IMG/VR virus record: IMGVR_UViG_3300044961_000161
Span: 1 to 33,880 of that record
Strand: one strand, 5' to 3'
Length of the DNA: 33,880 bases
From: a virus
Shown: piece after piece, positions 24,349-32,097 of the stretch
Layout: each line of letters opens with the position of its first letter
Position numbering within the stretch: position 1 is the first letter of the stretch
Program-made: the position numbers and the translations under genes
Notes under the pieces: model-generated
The model's database searches: none
Seen by the model: the letters and a program-made list of their open reading frames with translations, nothing else
Told to the model about the DNA's origin: nothing

Positions 24349-24371
24349 TTCGTTAATTTAGATACGCGTGC

Positions 24372-24382
24372 GAATATTTAAC
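24372..24382 (+). promoter_or_regulatory. GAATATTTAAC motif, candidate late-promoter element
   Basis: GAATATTTAAC starts exactly 37 bases before ATG 24409, in the 60-base gap after the preceding gene, followed by a GAGAGG SD (24395-24400). Same core and same spacing as the element before 17340. The SD lies in a small CCTC-TGA-GAGG hairpin. Confidence 0.4.
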
Positions 24383-24408
24383 TATCGATCCTCTGAGAGG
24401 GCAAAAAC

Positions 24409-26019
24409 ATGAGTAGATCATTCCTTAGGCAATCAACGCAGATCTCGGCATCTGTAGACTTTTCGGACGCCCTCGCCGCGGGATTGTCTCTGCAGTCGTC
24501 CTCTTACACCCTGGAGGACGATCTTAATGCAATTAGGTCGCAACTTCGTCGAATCTTGTATTCGACGGCTTCGAACGGTAAGTGGTACGATACCATTCCG
24601 GCTACCGACATCGGCGGACCCCGCGGACTCTTCCAGTTGGGAGGAGATCTCGAAGATCTAGAGCGTAAGCGTCTCGTCTATCGAGTGCAGAAGAATACTG
24701 TCGGTCTGCAGGTTCCGATCGGGCAGAACTACGTCACCTTGTCAGTGGGTGCGGGTTTCGCTCCTGGATTCGTTGCCGCCGTATCTACGGATATGACAGG
24801 CTCTGTCGTTTCTCTGCTTTCGGGATCCCAATACAACGTCCATAGCATGGAGCTGCAGTCGGGATCGAACGCCCTGGTTCCCAAGAACCTCGTCGTTATC
24901 GTCTCGGCCTCTACCGGTAACCCGATCCAGTCGGATAACGGCCAGGGCTTCGACATCTACGCCCTTTTGCAGGCTTCGGGTTCTGTCGTTGACGGCGACG
25001 TCTTCGACGATTCTACCAAGCGTGTCCAGCTGTCCTTCGTCAAGTCCAATGCATCTCGTACGGGACTGGTCTCGGCTTCTATCTCTGATATCGAAGGTCG
25101 ATTCATCCAGTATTCTTACACTCGTCGAGTGGCCCTCGATGAAATTCCGGACGATGCTTACCTCGACGGAGTCTTTGTCGACGTCGTCGCTGATATCTCA
25201 GCCACCGTCGCCGCCGCCCTAGCTTCGCTGTCGGCTTCCGTCTCTCTCGACTCCGCCATCGACAACCAGATCGGTCCCGCTACGCAGACCGATAGGAACA
25301 TTGTCGTTCGTATCTCTTCTCCATATCAGTGGTCCTTTGCCGATGCCGGCGGAACTCGTCACTTCCTGCAGGTCGATACTGCCAACTCGGGAGTATCCTT
25401 CGACGTCGATCACTTCGTGGTCAACAACACGGCGACTAGCACATTCCTCAACAGCGTTCGAACTAACGTCTCTGGTAACTGGGTGCAGCTGTCCGCCGGC
25501 CAGGTGCAGTCTTCGGGCTCCTTGCTCGTCAACTCGGCGACGGGATCCAATCTAATCCTGTCGGGTGGTAACTTCCTCGTCATGGCCGATGGTAACAAAC
25601 AGTTCTCGACCTATACGACGGACTTCAAGCTGGCGGATAGTATTTCCGATTGGGATCAGTACGTCACTAGCTTCGGCCAGATTTCTCTGTTCGATGCTCT
25701 GCAGGTTCTCTCGCAGTCTATCACCGGTGCCAAGGGACAGCTCAAGGCGACAGCAGTCGTCACGGCAAAACTCAATCCGGACGTCAACGTCACATATCCG
25801 ACTAATTTGGATGCGCCGTTGCTCAACTACTCGGCTTATCCTTCGGCATCGTTCGTCTCTGGAGTCAATGTCTATCTCAATGGACAGCTCCAGCGCGGCG
25901 CGGCCGACGGTGGTGAGAACCATGACGTCTACCCGGGCATCTCTCCGACAACAGGAGACCTCAGGTTCGTGTTCAAACTCGAACCTGGTGATGTCATCAC
26001 CATGATCATCCCTAACTGA
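24409..26019 (+). CDS. Virion structural protein, beta-rich, 536 aa
   Basis: The protein has an N-terminal part (FLRQSTQISASVDFSDALAAG; DLNAIRSQLRRILYSTASNGKWYDT) typical of phage baseplate or fibre proteins with a structured attachment region, a long Ser/Val/Gly/Asn-rich beta body, an Ala/Ser helix (SATVAAALASLSASVSLDSAID, about 263-284) and a closing domain (SASFVSGVNVYLNGQLQRG...GDLRFVFKLEPGDVITMIIP) like the end of the 23854 protein. No enzyme motif. Probably a tail-fibre, neck or baseplate component with high expression (good codons, SD and promoter-like motif upstream). Exact role unknown. Confidence 0.75.
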   Translation: MSRSFLRQSTQISASVDFSDALAAGLSLQSSSYTLEDDLNAIRSQLRRILYSTASNGKWYDTIPATDIGGPRGLFQLGGDLEDLERKRLVYRVQKNTVGLQVPIGQNYVTLSVGAGFAPGFVAAVSTDMTGSVVSLLSGSQYNVHSMELQSGSNALVPKNLVVIVSASTGNPIQSDNGQGFDIYALLQASGSVVDGDVFDDSTKRVQLSFVKSNASRTGLVSASISDIEGRFIQYSYTRRVALDEIPDDAYLDGVFVDVVADISATVAAALASLSASVSLDSAIDNQIGPATQTDRNIVVRISSPYQWSFADAGGTRHFLQVDTANSGVSFDVDHFVVNNTATSTFLNSVRTNVSGNWVQLSAGQVQSSGSLLVNSATGSNLILSGGNFLVMADGNKQFSTYTTDFKLADSISDWDQYVTSFGQISLFDALQVLSQSITGAKGQLKATAVVTAKLNPDVNVTYPTNLDAPLLNYSAYPSASFVSGVNVYLNGQLQRGAADGGENHDVYPGISPTTGDLRFVFKLEPGDVITMIIPN

Positions 26020-26041
26020 CGCTCAAGAGTCTGATTAACGG

Positions 26042-26079
26042 TCGGGGTTCATGTTGTAAAATAGCAACATGAACCCCGA
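26042..26079 (+). promoter_or_regulatory. 15-bp perfect inverted repeat over the start codon, with promoter-like loop
   Basis: TCGGGGTTCATGTTG (26042-26056) and CAACATGAACCCCGA (26065-26079) are perfectly complementary around the 8-base loop TAAAATAG. ATG 26069 is in the right arm. TAAAAT in the loop (26057-26062) with TTAACG 16 bases upstream (26035-26040) resembles a sigma-70-type promoter, which would start transcription at about the ATG. As DNA it could be a palindromic operator; as RNA from an upstream promoter it would bury the start codon. It lacks a T-run, so it is not a standard terminator. Confidence 0.6.
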
Positions 26080-26584
26080 AAAGTCTGAGATGAAACTTAT
26101 CGTGCTGCAAACGCACGGTGAGAAAGTCGAGCAAAAAATGGAGCAGCATCGCCTAGAGATCATGGCGACGGAGGCGGCTCTCAAAGTTCTGATGATGACT
26201 CGAGAGGAGCATCAGAAGGCGATGGTCAATATCGAGGCTGATGTCCGCTCGGGCCAGCTGTCTCCCGCTCACGCTGTCGTGGCTCGAAAGTATACAAAGA
26301 AATGCTGTGATTTCGTTGAAAATTTTGTCAAGGGTACCGAGATCAAGCTCTTTATGGCCAAAGGCAAGCTCGAAGCCCTGCAAGATGTTGTGAGCAATCT
26401 GAGGTCCGATAGAGACGAAGAGCGGAAGAAACTCGATGGGTTTCGGCAAGCTCAGGAAAGAGCGCTGGAAGAGCTGAAGACTGACATTGCAAAGGCCGAA
26501 CCGGAAGCTCCAGTGACATCCAGAAAATCCCGAAAAATTAGGGAAGATGTGGCCAGGTCTTTGGGCATATCTAATAAAAAGTAA
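26069..26584 (+). CDS. Coiled-coil protein, unknown function
   Basis: The 171-aa protein is almost wholly helical and charged (VEQKMEQHRLEIMATEAALKV, KLEALQDVVSNLRSDRDEER, RQAQERALEELKTDIAKAE), with Met-rich heptads and a basic C-terminus (SRKSRKIREDVARSLGISNKK). Two adjacent Cys (CCDF) are present, no zinc motif. It precedes the structural cluster and is coupled to the next gene by TAATG. It may be a chaperone or assembly factor for tail proteins, which is a guess from position. The start is uncertain: ATG 26069 lies in a strong hairpin without SD, and ATG 26090 is an alternative. Confidence 0.6.
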   Translation: MNPEKSEMKLIVLQTHGEKVEQKMEQHRLEIMATEAALKVLMMTREEHQKAMVNIEADVRSGQLSPAHAVVARKYTKKCCDFVENFVKGTEIKLFMAKGKLEALQDVVSNLRSDRDEERKKLDGFRQAQERALEELKTDIAKAEPEAPVTSRKSRKIREDVARSLGISNKK

Positions 26585-27228
26585 TGCCGCAGACTCCCGA
26601 TCGTCATCCAGGTAGATTTTACGAAGACGAATCTATCACTCTAGGAACGTCGTCTCTCGATCCTCCCATCGAGGACGGATCGTTTCGATATGTCTCGGGT
26701 TCCGGAATCAGATTCCGAGAAGAGGGAAAACTTCGAACTACTCAGCCTTACGGAAATCCGACTGGGTCCATCGCTCCGACTATTTTCGATGACATAACGA
26801 AAGGTTACGATCTCGGATCTACTTGGATAATTTCAAGTTCGCAGCAAGCGTATATCTTAGTCGATCCTACATCAGGTTCAGCTGTATGGAAAGAGACGAC
26901 AGTCACTGCTAGCGGAATCTCAGAGACAGATCATAAATCTCTGAGGCATCTGATTCATTTCATCAACGAAGGTCCTGGGGACGGCTTCTATTCGAATCCA
27001 TTTAGAGAGATATCGGGCGGAATTTTTCCAACTCGAGTCACTTGGTGGTCGGACTCGAATAAAACTTTTCGTTTGTTTCAAACTGAGATAACGAGATCAG
27101 GTATTTATCCGATAACAGAATCACACAAAATGTTTGCGGCTGACGGTTTGACAATATTAGCTTCGGCAAAAGACGTCATAACTTACAGCGGAGCTTTTGA
27201 ATTGGCTCGATCGAGATCGTACGCATGA
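26584..27228 (+). CDS. Structural protein, tandem paralogue A
   Basis: The 214-aa protein has an extended N-terminal region (PDRHPGRFYEDESITLGTSS, ...GKLRTTQPYGNPTGSIAPTIFDD), then from ~116 a domain LRHLIHFINEGPGDGFYS...IFPTRVTWWSDSNKTFRLFQ...DGLTILASAKDVITYSGAFELARSR. That domain recurs in the next protein. FPT..(T/I)WW and D.ITYSG.FE..R.R are the clearest shared positions. Beta-rich with no catalytic motif, it is likely part of a tail fibre or baseplate adhesin. TAATG and ATGA overlaps on both sides indicate one operon. Confidence 0.7.
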   Translation: MPQTPDRHPGRFYEDESITLGTSSLDPPIEDGSFRYVSGSGIRFREEGKLRTTQPYGNPTGSIAPTIFDDITKGYDLGSTWIISSSQQAYILVDPTSGSAVWKETTVTASGISETDHKSLRHLIHFINEGPGDGFYSNPFREISGGIFPTRVTWWSDSNKTFRLFQTEITRSGIYPITESHKMFAADGLTILASAKDVITYSGAFELARSRSYA

Positions 27229-27722
27229 GACATAGCCCGGCAGCAGTATTAGTTGACGTAACGGGGAGTCAGGTTGGTACCCAGCCTAATCCATTCTACA
27301 TTTCAGGATCGTTGTCATTTCCCGGGATCAACATCGTCAACAACGTTTATACATTTGATGTTGGCGCTCCGATTGTCGTTACTACGCCCTCTTCGTCCTT
27401 GTCAGCATCTCAGGTTCATCAAACTCTCAGAGAATTAGTTCATCTAGATGATGCTGACGGACCTCGAGGACAATATTGGGCGTCTGGATTGGTGTCGGAC
27501 ACACACAACTCTCCGTTTCCGACAGCTAGTATATGGTGGACAAATTCTGCAAGAACACAAAAAGTAGTTGAGTGTTTAGTGACAAGAAATTCTAGAAGGC
27601 TGCCCGTAACCATACAGTGGAAAGCATATGGTGTCGACGGCCTGACTGTCGTAGAGTCGTATACCGACACGATTACTTATAGCGGCGTTTTTGAGATATC
27701 TAGAACTAGGAATCAACCATGA
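27225..27722 (+). CDS. Structural protein, tandem paralogue B
   Basis: The 165-aa protein shares its C-terminal ~95 residues with the upstream protein (LRELVHLDDADGPRGQYWAS...FPTASIWWTNSARTQKV...DGLTVVESYTDTITYSGVFEISRTRN). Its N-terminus (SPAAVLVDVTGSQVG) instead resembles the start of the next protein (SPASILFDINGNPVG), so the three genes look like shuffled modules. It overlaps both neighbours as ATGA. A tail/fibre role is inferred. Confidence 0.7.
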   Translation: MRHSPAAVLVDVTGSQVGTQPNPFYISGSLSFPGINIVNNVYTFDVGAPIVVTTPSSSLSASQVHQTLRELVHLDDADGPRGQYWASGLVSDTHNSPFPTASIWWTNSARTQKVVECLVTRNSRRLPVTIQWKAYGVDGLTVVESYTDTITYSGVFEISRTRNQP

Positions 27723-28225
27723 ATAGTCCCGCATCGATACTTTTCGATATCAACGGTAATCCGGTTGGAGTATCGGGTAGCATGACTTTGCCCACCGGTG
27801 CCCTGGGCCAATTGGTCGCCGCCGTCGATTCCGGAAATAACGTCCAGTATCTCAGAATGATTTCTGGTAGTTTGCAGGTGACCGGATCTCTTGCTATAGT
27901 CAGTCCTGTGTTCGTCACATCGACAGGTTCTTTGCCGACTTACGAACGTCGATCGTCAACAGCGACGACGGGCTCGATAAACGCATCCAATTCAACTTCG
28001 CAAATACTTTTGAACTCAAATCTCAATCGTCTGCAAGGATTAGTGTTCAATGATTCAACTGGACAGCTTTATTTATCGCTCGGGCCAACAGCTTCTACTT
28101 CTGCATTTACTGTCAGAATAGATTCTCGTGGATATTACGAAATTCCTTTCTTCTATACTGGAGTCGTCTCGGGAATTTGGTCTAACAACAATGGCGCAGC
28201 TAAGACAACGGAGATCATTTCGTAA
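27719..28225 (+). CDS. Structural/fibre protein with TGS motifs
   Basis: The 168-aa protein starts SPASILFDINGNPVGVSGSM, carries SGSLQVTGSLAIVSPVFVTSTGSLPTYERR (same TTGSLP-type motif as the following fibre) and ends in the domain LYLSLGPTASTSAFTVRIDSRGYYEIPFFYTGVVSGIWSNNNGAAKTTEI, a pattern common in phage virion proteins. Beta-rich, no enzyme motif, no signal peptide. Both ends overlap neighbouring genes (ATGA, TAATG), so it is made in fixed ratio with them. Confidence 0.7.
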   Translation: MNSPASILFDINGNPVGVSGSMTLPTGALGQLVAAVDSGNNVQYLRMISGSLQVTGSLAIVSPVFVTSTGSLPTYERRSSTATTGSINASNSTSQILLNSNLNRLQGLVFNDSTGQLYLSLGPTASTSAFTVRIDSRGYYEIPFFYTGVVSGIWSNNNGAAKTTEIIS

Positions 28226-29904
28226 TGCCTCTTTTTCCATCATTTCCCGATATACAGACGGTAGTAGTCACTGGGTCCGTCGTTACGACAGCGATTCAAT
28301 CCGGTTCGTATACAGTCATCGTCAGCGGGACGCAAAGCATCACCGGTACGGTGGCAATTGCTAACTTTCCGATTATTCAGACTGTAACAGGCAGCGTTGG
28401 TATTACTGGAATTTCTGCTATTACTGGGTCTGTCGCTGTTGTCAATTTCCCTGCGACTCAAACAGTGCAAGGAGACGTGTCTGTTGGAAATGTTGTGAGC
28501 GTCACTGGGTCTGTCGCTGTTGGAAATCAGATCTTTATCACAACAACTGGCTCATTGCCAGTTTCGTTTTCCGGAATCACTAATGTCACCGGCACCGTTT
28601 TAGCGCTTCCGACGGGCGTTCAAACAATCGCTGGCACAGTGACATCTGTTATCACTGGTACAGTTCAGACATCGATCGTTGGTACTCCGTCTGTTAACGC
28701 TATCATTAGCGGCACGATAATGATGTCGACAACAGGCGCTTTAGGCATGCATGTTGGTAATTCTCCTGTTCATCCTCTCTGGATTACTACGACTGGATCT
28801 CTGCCTGTTGCGATATTGTCTTATCCGGCTATAGCGCAGCCCGTAACAGGAGCCGTGGCCGTCAACAATATCGTATCGATTACTGGATCAGTTTCGACTC
28901 AAGCATCATTTCCGACAGTCAGCGGCACTCTTGGATCTCTTAATTCTGTTGTGACTATTCCGTGTTCTAATTCTAGAACAGTTGGCGGATCGATTCGAGG
29001 TACTTGGAATGGCGTTATAACGTCTGAAGGAACAGTAAATGGTACCGATTGGTTTACAGTCTGGACCGCGAACAAATCGACCAACGATATCATCAATACG
29101 TATACGTCGAATGATGATTTCGAATACTATTCTGTAGCCGGCTGCACTCGTCTTAGACTTAGGATGACGGCTTTTACGTCAGGATTGGCTCAAATTACTC
29201 TTGTGGGTACTGAAGCTGCAACTTCTGAACTATTGAATTATTCGGGTCCAGATGGAGATCAAGGACCTCCCACACGACACCTAAGCATTGCGTCGATGAA
29301 TGTTGACGGCACACTTAGAGCGCTCAAGAGCGCTGATCAAAACGTTTCAGGTTCAGAAACTGGATTAATCACACGGGCTTTTCAGAATGAAGAAGCTAGC
29401 TTCTTGATCCAATTGACGGATATATCGATTGGAAACAATAAGTCGATGGTGTCCCTCCTGAATCAAGGATCAAAAAGAATTCGAATCCACGGAGTCTGGC
29501 TGACTAACGTACAAACTGCGGCAGTTACTGGAATTATCGCCCGATTTCTTGTTTCGAAAATTACTAATCATTCTGCTGGTACTCTGGTTACAGGAAATGC
29601 CATAGCACTCGATAGTGCTGATATTCTTGGGTCGGGTGTTTCTATTCGAACGGGTGCGACTATCACTGGCAGAGGAACCGCATTTTGGAGATCTATTTGG
29701 TCGACCGACGAATGGGGACCCGGAACGTTAGATGAAGAAGGATTTGAACATGGTCTACAAACAATCTTTCCCATTCTGCAATTTCCAGGGAAGATCAAAC
29801 CTTTGACGCTACGTCCTGGAGAGGGATTCGATATCTTTCAAAATGTCAATTCGACTGTTGGAACATTCGATGTATGCATTCTTTTTTCTGAGGTACCAAT
29901 CTAA
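28225..29904 (+). CDS. Long fibre protein with TGS/TGT beta repeats
   Basis: In the 559-aa protein, residues ~10-240 consist of short repeats of the form x-V-T-G-S-V or I-S-G-T-x (for example QTVTGSVGITG, SITGSVSTQ, FITTTGSLPV, WITTTGSLPV, SVTGSVAVGN), suggesting a beta-helical or beta-prism fibre shaft. The C-terminal half (from ~240) is a globular domain with CSNSRTVGGSIRGTWNGVI, an FHGD-like absence of catalytic residues, and a closing ERPGEGFDIF-type segment (LRPGEGFDIFQNVNSTVGTFDVCILFSEVPI). It likely binds a host receptor or decorates the tail. It lies in the coupled chain, ending TAATG. Confidence 0.75.
   Translation: MPLFPSFPDIQTVVVTGSVVTTAIQSGSYTVIVSGTQSITGTVAIANFPIIQTVTGSVGITGISAITGSVAVVNFPATQTVQGDVSVGNVVSVTGSVAVGNQIFITTTGSLPVSFSGITNVTGTVLALPTGVQTIAGTVTSVITGTVQTSIVGTPSVNAIISGTIMMSTTGALGMHVGNSPVHPLWITTTGSLPVAILSYPAIAQPVTGAVAVNNIVSITGSVSTQASFPTVSGTLGSLNSVVTIPCSNSRTVGGSIRGTWNGVITSEGTVNGTDWFTVWTANKSTNDIINTYTSNDDFEYYSVAGCTRLRLRMTAFTSGLAQITLVGTEAATSELLNYSGPDGDQGPPTRHLSIASMNVDGTLRALKSADQNVSGSETGLITRAFQNEEASFLIQLTDISIGNNKSMVSLLNQGSKRIRIHGVWLTNVQTAAVTGIIARFLVSKITNHSAGTLVTGNAIALDSADILGSGVSIRTGATITGRGTAFWRSIWSTDEWGPGTLDEEGFEHGLQTIFPILQFPGKIKPLTLRPGEGFDIFQNVNSTVGTFDVCILFSEVPI
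28423..28522 (+). repeat. 19-bp direct repeat in fibre gene
   Basis: ACTGGGTCTGTCGCTGTTG is present at 28423-28441 and 28504-28522, an 81-base (27-codon) period in frame. It encodes TGSVAV in both. Identical DNA within diverged repeats points to recent duplication or gene conversion in the shaft and a site for length change by recombination. Confidence 0.8.
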
Positions 29905-30728
29905 TGGCGTCGCCTAAAAATGAATCGGGAGTGCCTTACACTATTTCTCAGCCCAGAACGGGAACTGAGCTCATTTTAGTGACTCATGACTTTTCTGATC
30001 CGACGACTTGGTATACTGAGTCAGTCCGAGCAGAAGATGTTATTCTGACAGGATCTATCGATAATCTGACCTGGTCTTCTCCTCACGTCAATTGGATCGA
30101 TATGGAACATGGTAAAACCTTCGACGAAGATGCTGTCAAACTCGAAGTCAATCATCAGTATGCAGTCACAGTAATCGTTGATGATGTTATCAAAACTCCC
30201 CGAGAAGCTTTTGAAGCGTCCGGTGGCGACTATGAGATTGATTATGCTGGAGGGAAAATCATCTTTTTCTCTCCGCAATCAGGAACTGTCAAGGCATCTT
30301 ATTCATATGAAAATGGATCGATGTGGAAGGTCGTTCCTGAAGAAGGAAAGAAGCTAGATATTGAAGTCGCCGAGGCGCAGTTTTCGATCGACACAACAAT
30401 GACGGACACTATCGATTTTGAAATTTGGGTCTATAATCCTGCGGATCTGCCCAATAAAATCAAATATGATTCGACGTCTTACAAGACAGTAAGAAATTTC
30501 ATCGATGAAGCAATCGGTAGTTATCCTGTTATCAAAGCTTTTGGAGGTCCTCAGAGGGGAGTACCATCTGATGTGTACGGTTTCCCTTTTAGGTATGGCA
30601 CTGTACGGACTCTAAGATCGTCTCAAGGGGTTGAACTCAGAATCAAATTGCGACATGATCGTCCATTTAGCGGAAGTTATGCAACGACGACGTTGTACTG
30701 CACGGTACACGATGAAGACAGTATTTAA
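29904..30728 (+). CDS. Virion structural protein, unknown fold
   Basis: The 274-aa protein is mixed alpha/beta and acidic, with ELILVTHDFSDPTTWYTESV, YEIDYAGGKIIFFSPQSGTVKASYSYENG (typical of phage tail-associated beta domains), and a C-terminus with repeated beta strands (GVELRIKLRHDRPFSGSYATTTLYCTV). No catalytic motif seen. It follows the fibre gene with a TAATG overlap and precedes the patatin gene by five bases, so it is probably a tail, baseplate or fibre-attachment protein. Confidence 0.65.
   Translation: MASPKNESGVPYTISQPRTGTELILVTHDFSDPTTWYTESVRAEDVILTGSIDNLTWSSPHVNWIDMEHGKTFDEDAVKLEVNHQYAVTVIVDDVIKTPREAFEASGGDYEIDYAGGKIIFFSPQSGTVKASYSYENGSMWKVVPEEGKKLDIEVAEAQFSIDTTMTDTIDFEIWVYNPADLPNKIKYDSTSYKTVRNFIDEAIGSYPVIKAFGGPQRGVPSDVYGFPFRYGTVRTLRSSQGVELRIKLRHDRPFSGSYATTTLYCTVHDEDSI
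30721..30728 (+). promoter_or_regulatory. GTATTTAA motif before patatin gene
   Basis: GTATTTAA includes the stop codon of the upstream gene and ends five bases before ATG 30734, with no SD. It shares the TATTTAA core with the candidate late-promoter elements. Because it overlaps coding sequence, chance occurrence is more likely here than at the other sites. Confidence 0.25.
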
Positions 30729-30733
30729 CGTCT

Positions 30734-31609
30734 ATGAGAGCGTTGGTACTGTCAGGCGGTGGGTCTAAGGGATCCTTTCAGATCGGTGTCCTAAAAAAAT
30801 TAGTTGAGTCTGATCATCGGGGATACGATCTGATCTGCGGTGTGTCCGTCGGAGCTATCAACGCATCCGGTTTGGCGATGCATGCTAAATCTGATTATCA
30901 GAACGCTGTTGCTTTTATGGAAAAGCAGTGGAGAGAGAAGGTTCGAACCGCCACTATCTACAAACGATGGTGTCCTTTCGGTAAAGCTTCTGCTCTTTGG
31001 AAGAAATCAATTTACGATTCTTCTCCCTTGAAAAAATTCATGTACGACAACCTAGACTTAGAAAGGATTAGGTCGTCAGGCGTCAAATTGGCCGTAGGCG
31101 CTGTCTCTCTTGAAACTCAAGAGTATAGAATGGGTACTCAAGATGACGATAATCTCGTTGACTGGGTCTTGGCTTCTTCTAGCTTTCCTATTTTTATGAC
31201 TCCCGTAACGATTGACGGACAGTCATGGTCCGATGGAGGAATCAGATCGACGACTCCTCTCGGTTATGCGATCAAAGCGGGAGCCGACGAGATTGATGTC
31301 GTTCTATGTTATGATCCGGATGTCGAAACGACGAGTTGGAATTCGGAATCCGAAGCTGCTATTCCCGATCAATTGATTCGAGTCTTGGGAATTATGTCAG
31401 ATCAGATCGCTTTGGCTGATCTCAAATTGGCGGGTCTCAAAAACGAATTAGTGCAAATCAATAGCAAATATCGCAAGATCAAAATGCGTGTGTACTGTCC
31501 GAACAAATTCGTCCCCGTATCTGATTCTTTGACATTTGATGAGCATGAGATTGCAAAGTCGATTGATGCTGGTTACTCTAGCCATCGGCTGTGTATGATA
31601 TATGAGTAA
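30734..31609 (+). CDS. Patatin-like phospholipase
   Basis: The 291-aa protein has all patatin catalytic elements: oxyanion loop LSGGGSKGSFQIG (6-18), nucleophile elbow GVSVG (S38), ASSSFPIFMTPV (147-158) and DGG (D167). Patatins are serine-Asp lipid acyl hydrolases, so it should cleave membrane phospholipids. No signal peptide or membrane helix is visible. It is embedded in a coupled structural operon (TAATG with the following gene), suggesting either a virion-associated lipase used at entry, a lysis or membrane-remodelling enzyme, or an anti-host function. Which of these is unknown. It may lack SD; the upstream TATTTAA is discussed separately. Confidence 0.93.
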   Translation: MRALVLSGGGSKGSFQIGVLKKLVESDHRGYDLICGVSVGAINASGLAMHAKSDYQNAVAFMEKQWREKVRTATIYKRWCPFGKASALWKKSIYDSSPLKKFMYDNLDLERIRSSGVKLAVGAVSLETQEYRMGTQDDDNLVDWVLASSSFPIFMTPVTIDGQSWSDGGIRSTTPLGYAIKAGADEIDVVLCYDPDVETTSWNSESEAAIPDQLIRVLGIMSDQIALADLKLAGLKNELVQINSKYRKIKMRVYCPNKFVPVSDSLTFDEHEIAKSIDAGYSSHRLCMIYE

Positions 31610-32097
31610 TGTCGTATACCCTATTAAAGAACGCTAATCTCGGCCCCAGTCGAGCCAATCTGACCGGATCAGTAGGAGTCGGGTATACCGTCCTCGACGA
31701 AGCAGGAGCCGTAATTACAGCGCGTACGACTTCGGGAGTCTACCAGCTAGCCTCAGGTTCCGGGATTTACGCGGCCCTTGTCACTTTTCCGGACAATTTT
31801 AAAGGTCAAGTCCTCTGGGACGCTCCCGCAACGGGTTCATTGCAGCAGGTTTTTGCTGCCGAGGATCAGAACTATCTAGGAAACAACCCGAAGGTAGACG
31901 ACATCTATACCCAATTGATATTGGTGTCAGGTAGCGTCGATTTCATTCGAAAAATTGAGGGAGGCAGATGGAAAATTACAGCAAATCAAATGATTTTCTA
32001 CGCTGAAGATAACTCAACAGTGGTTGCGACATTTGATCTTTTTGACCAGTTCGGATCTCCGACTGATAATGAAGTCATGGAGCGCCGACGTGTATGA
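31609..32097 (+). CDS. Phage structural protein, C-terminal GRWKI-type domain
   Basis: The 162-aa protein has a beta-rich N-terminus (NLTGSVGVGYTVLDEAGAVITARTTSGVYQLASGSGIYAALVTF) resembling a small Ig-like or carboxypeptidase-like domain and a C-terminal tail FIRKIEGGRWKITANQMIFYAEDNSTVVATFDLFDQFGSPT. That tail pattern recurs in many phage structural proteins, often at fibre or adhesin ends. It is coupled to patatin (TAATG) and to the next gene (ATGA). Confidence 0.7.
   Translation: MSYTLLKNANLGPSRANLTGSVGVGYTVLDEAGAVITARTTSGVYQLASGSGIYAALVTFPDNFKGQVLWDAPATGSLQQVFAAEDQNYLGNNPKVDDIYTQLILVSGSVDFIRKIEGGRWKITANQMIFYAEDNSTVVATFDLFDQFGSPTDNEVMERRRV

Noticed and set aside
30734-31609. Patatin as part of a CBASS-type defence system
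   Set aside because: No nucleotidyltransferase, ubiquitin-like or other CBASS-associated gene is nearby; the neighbours are structural.
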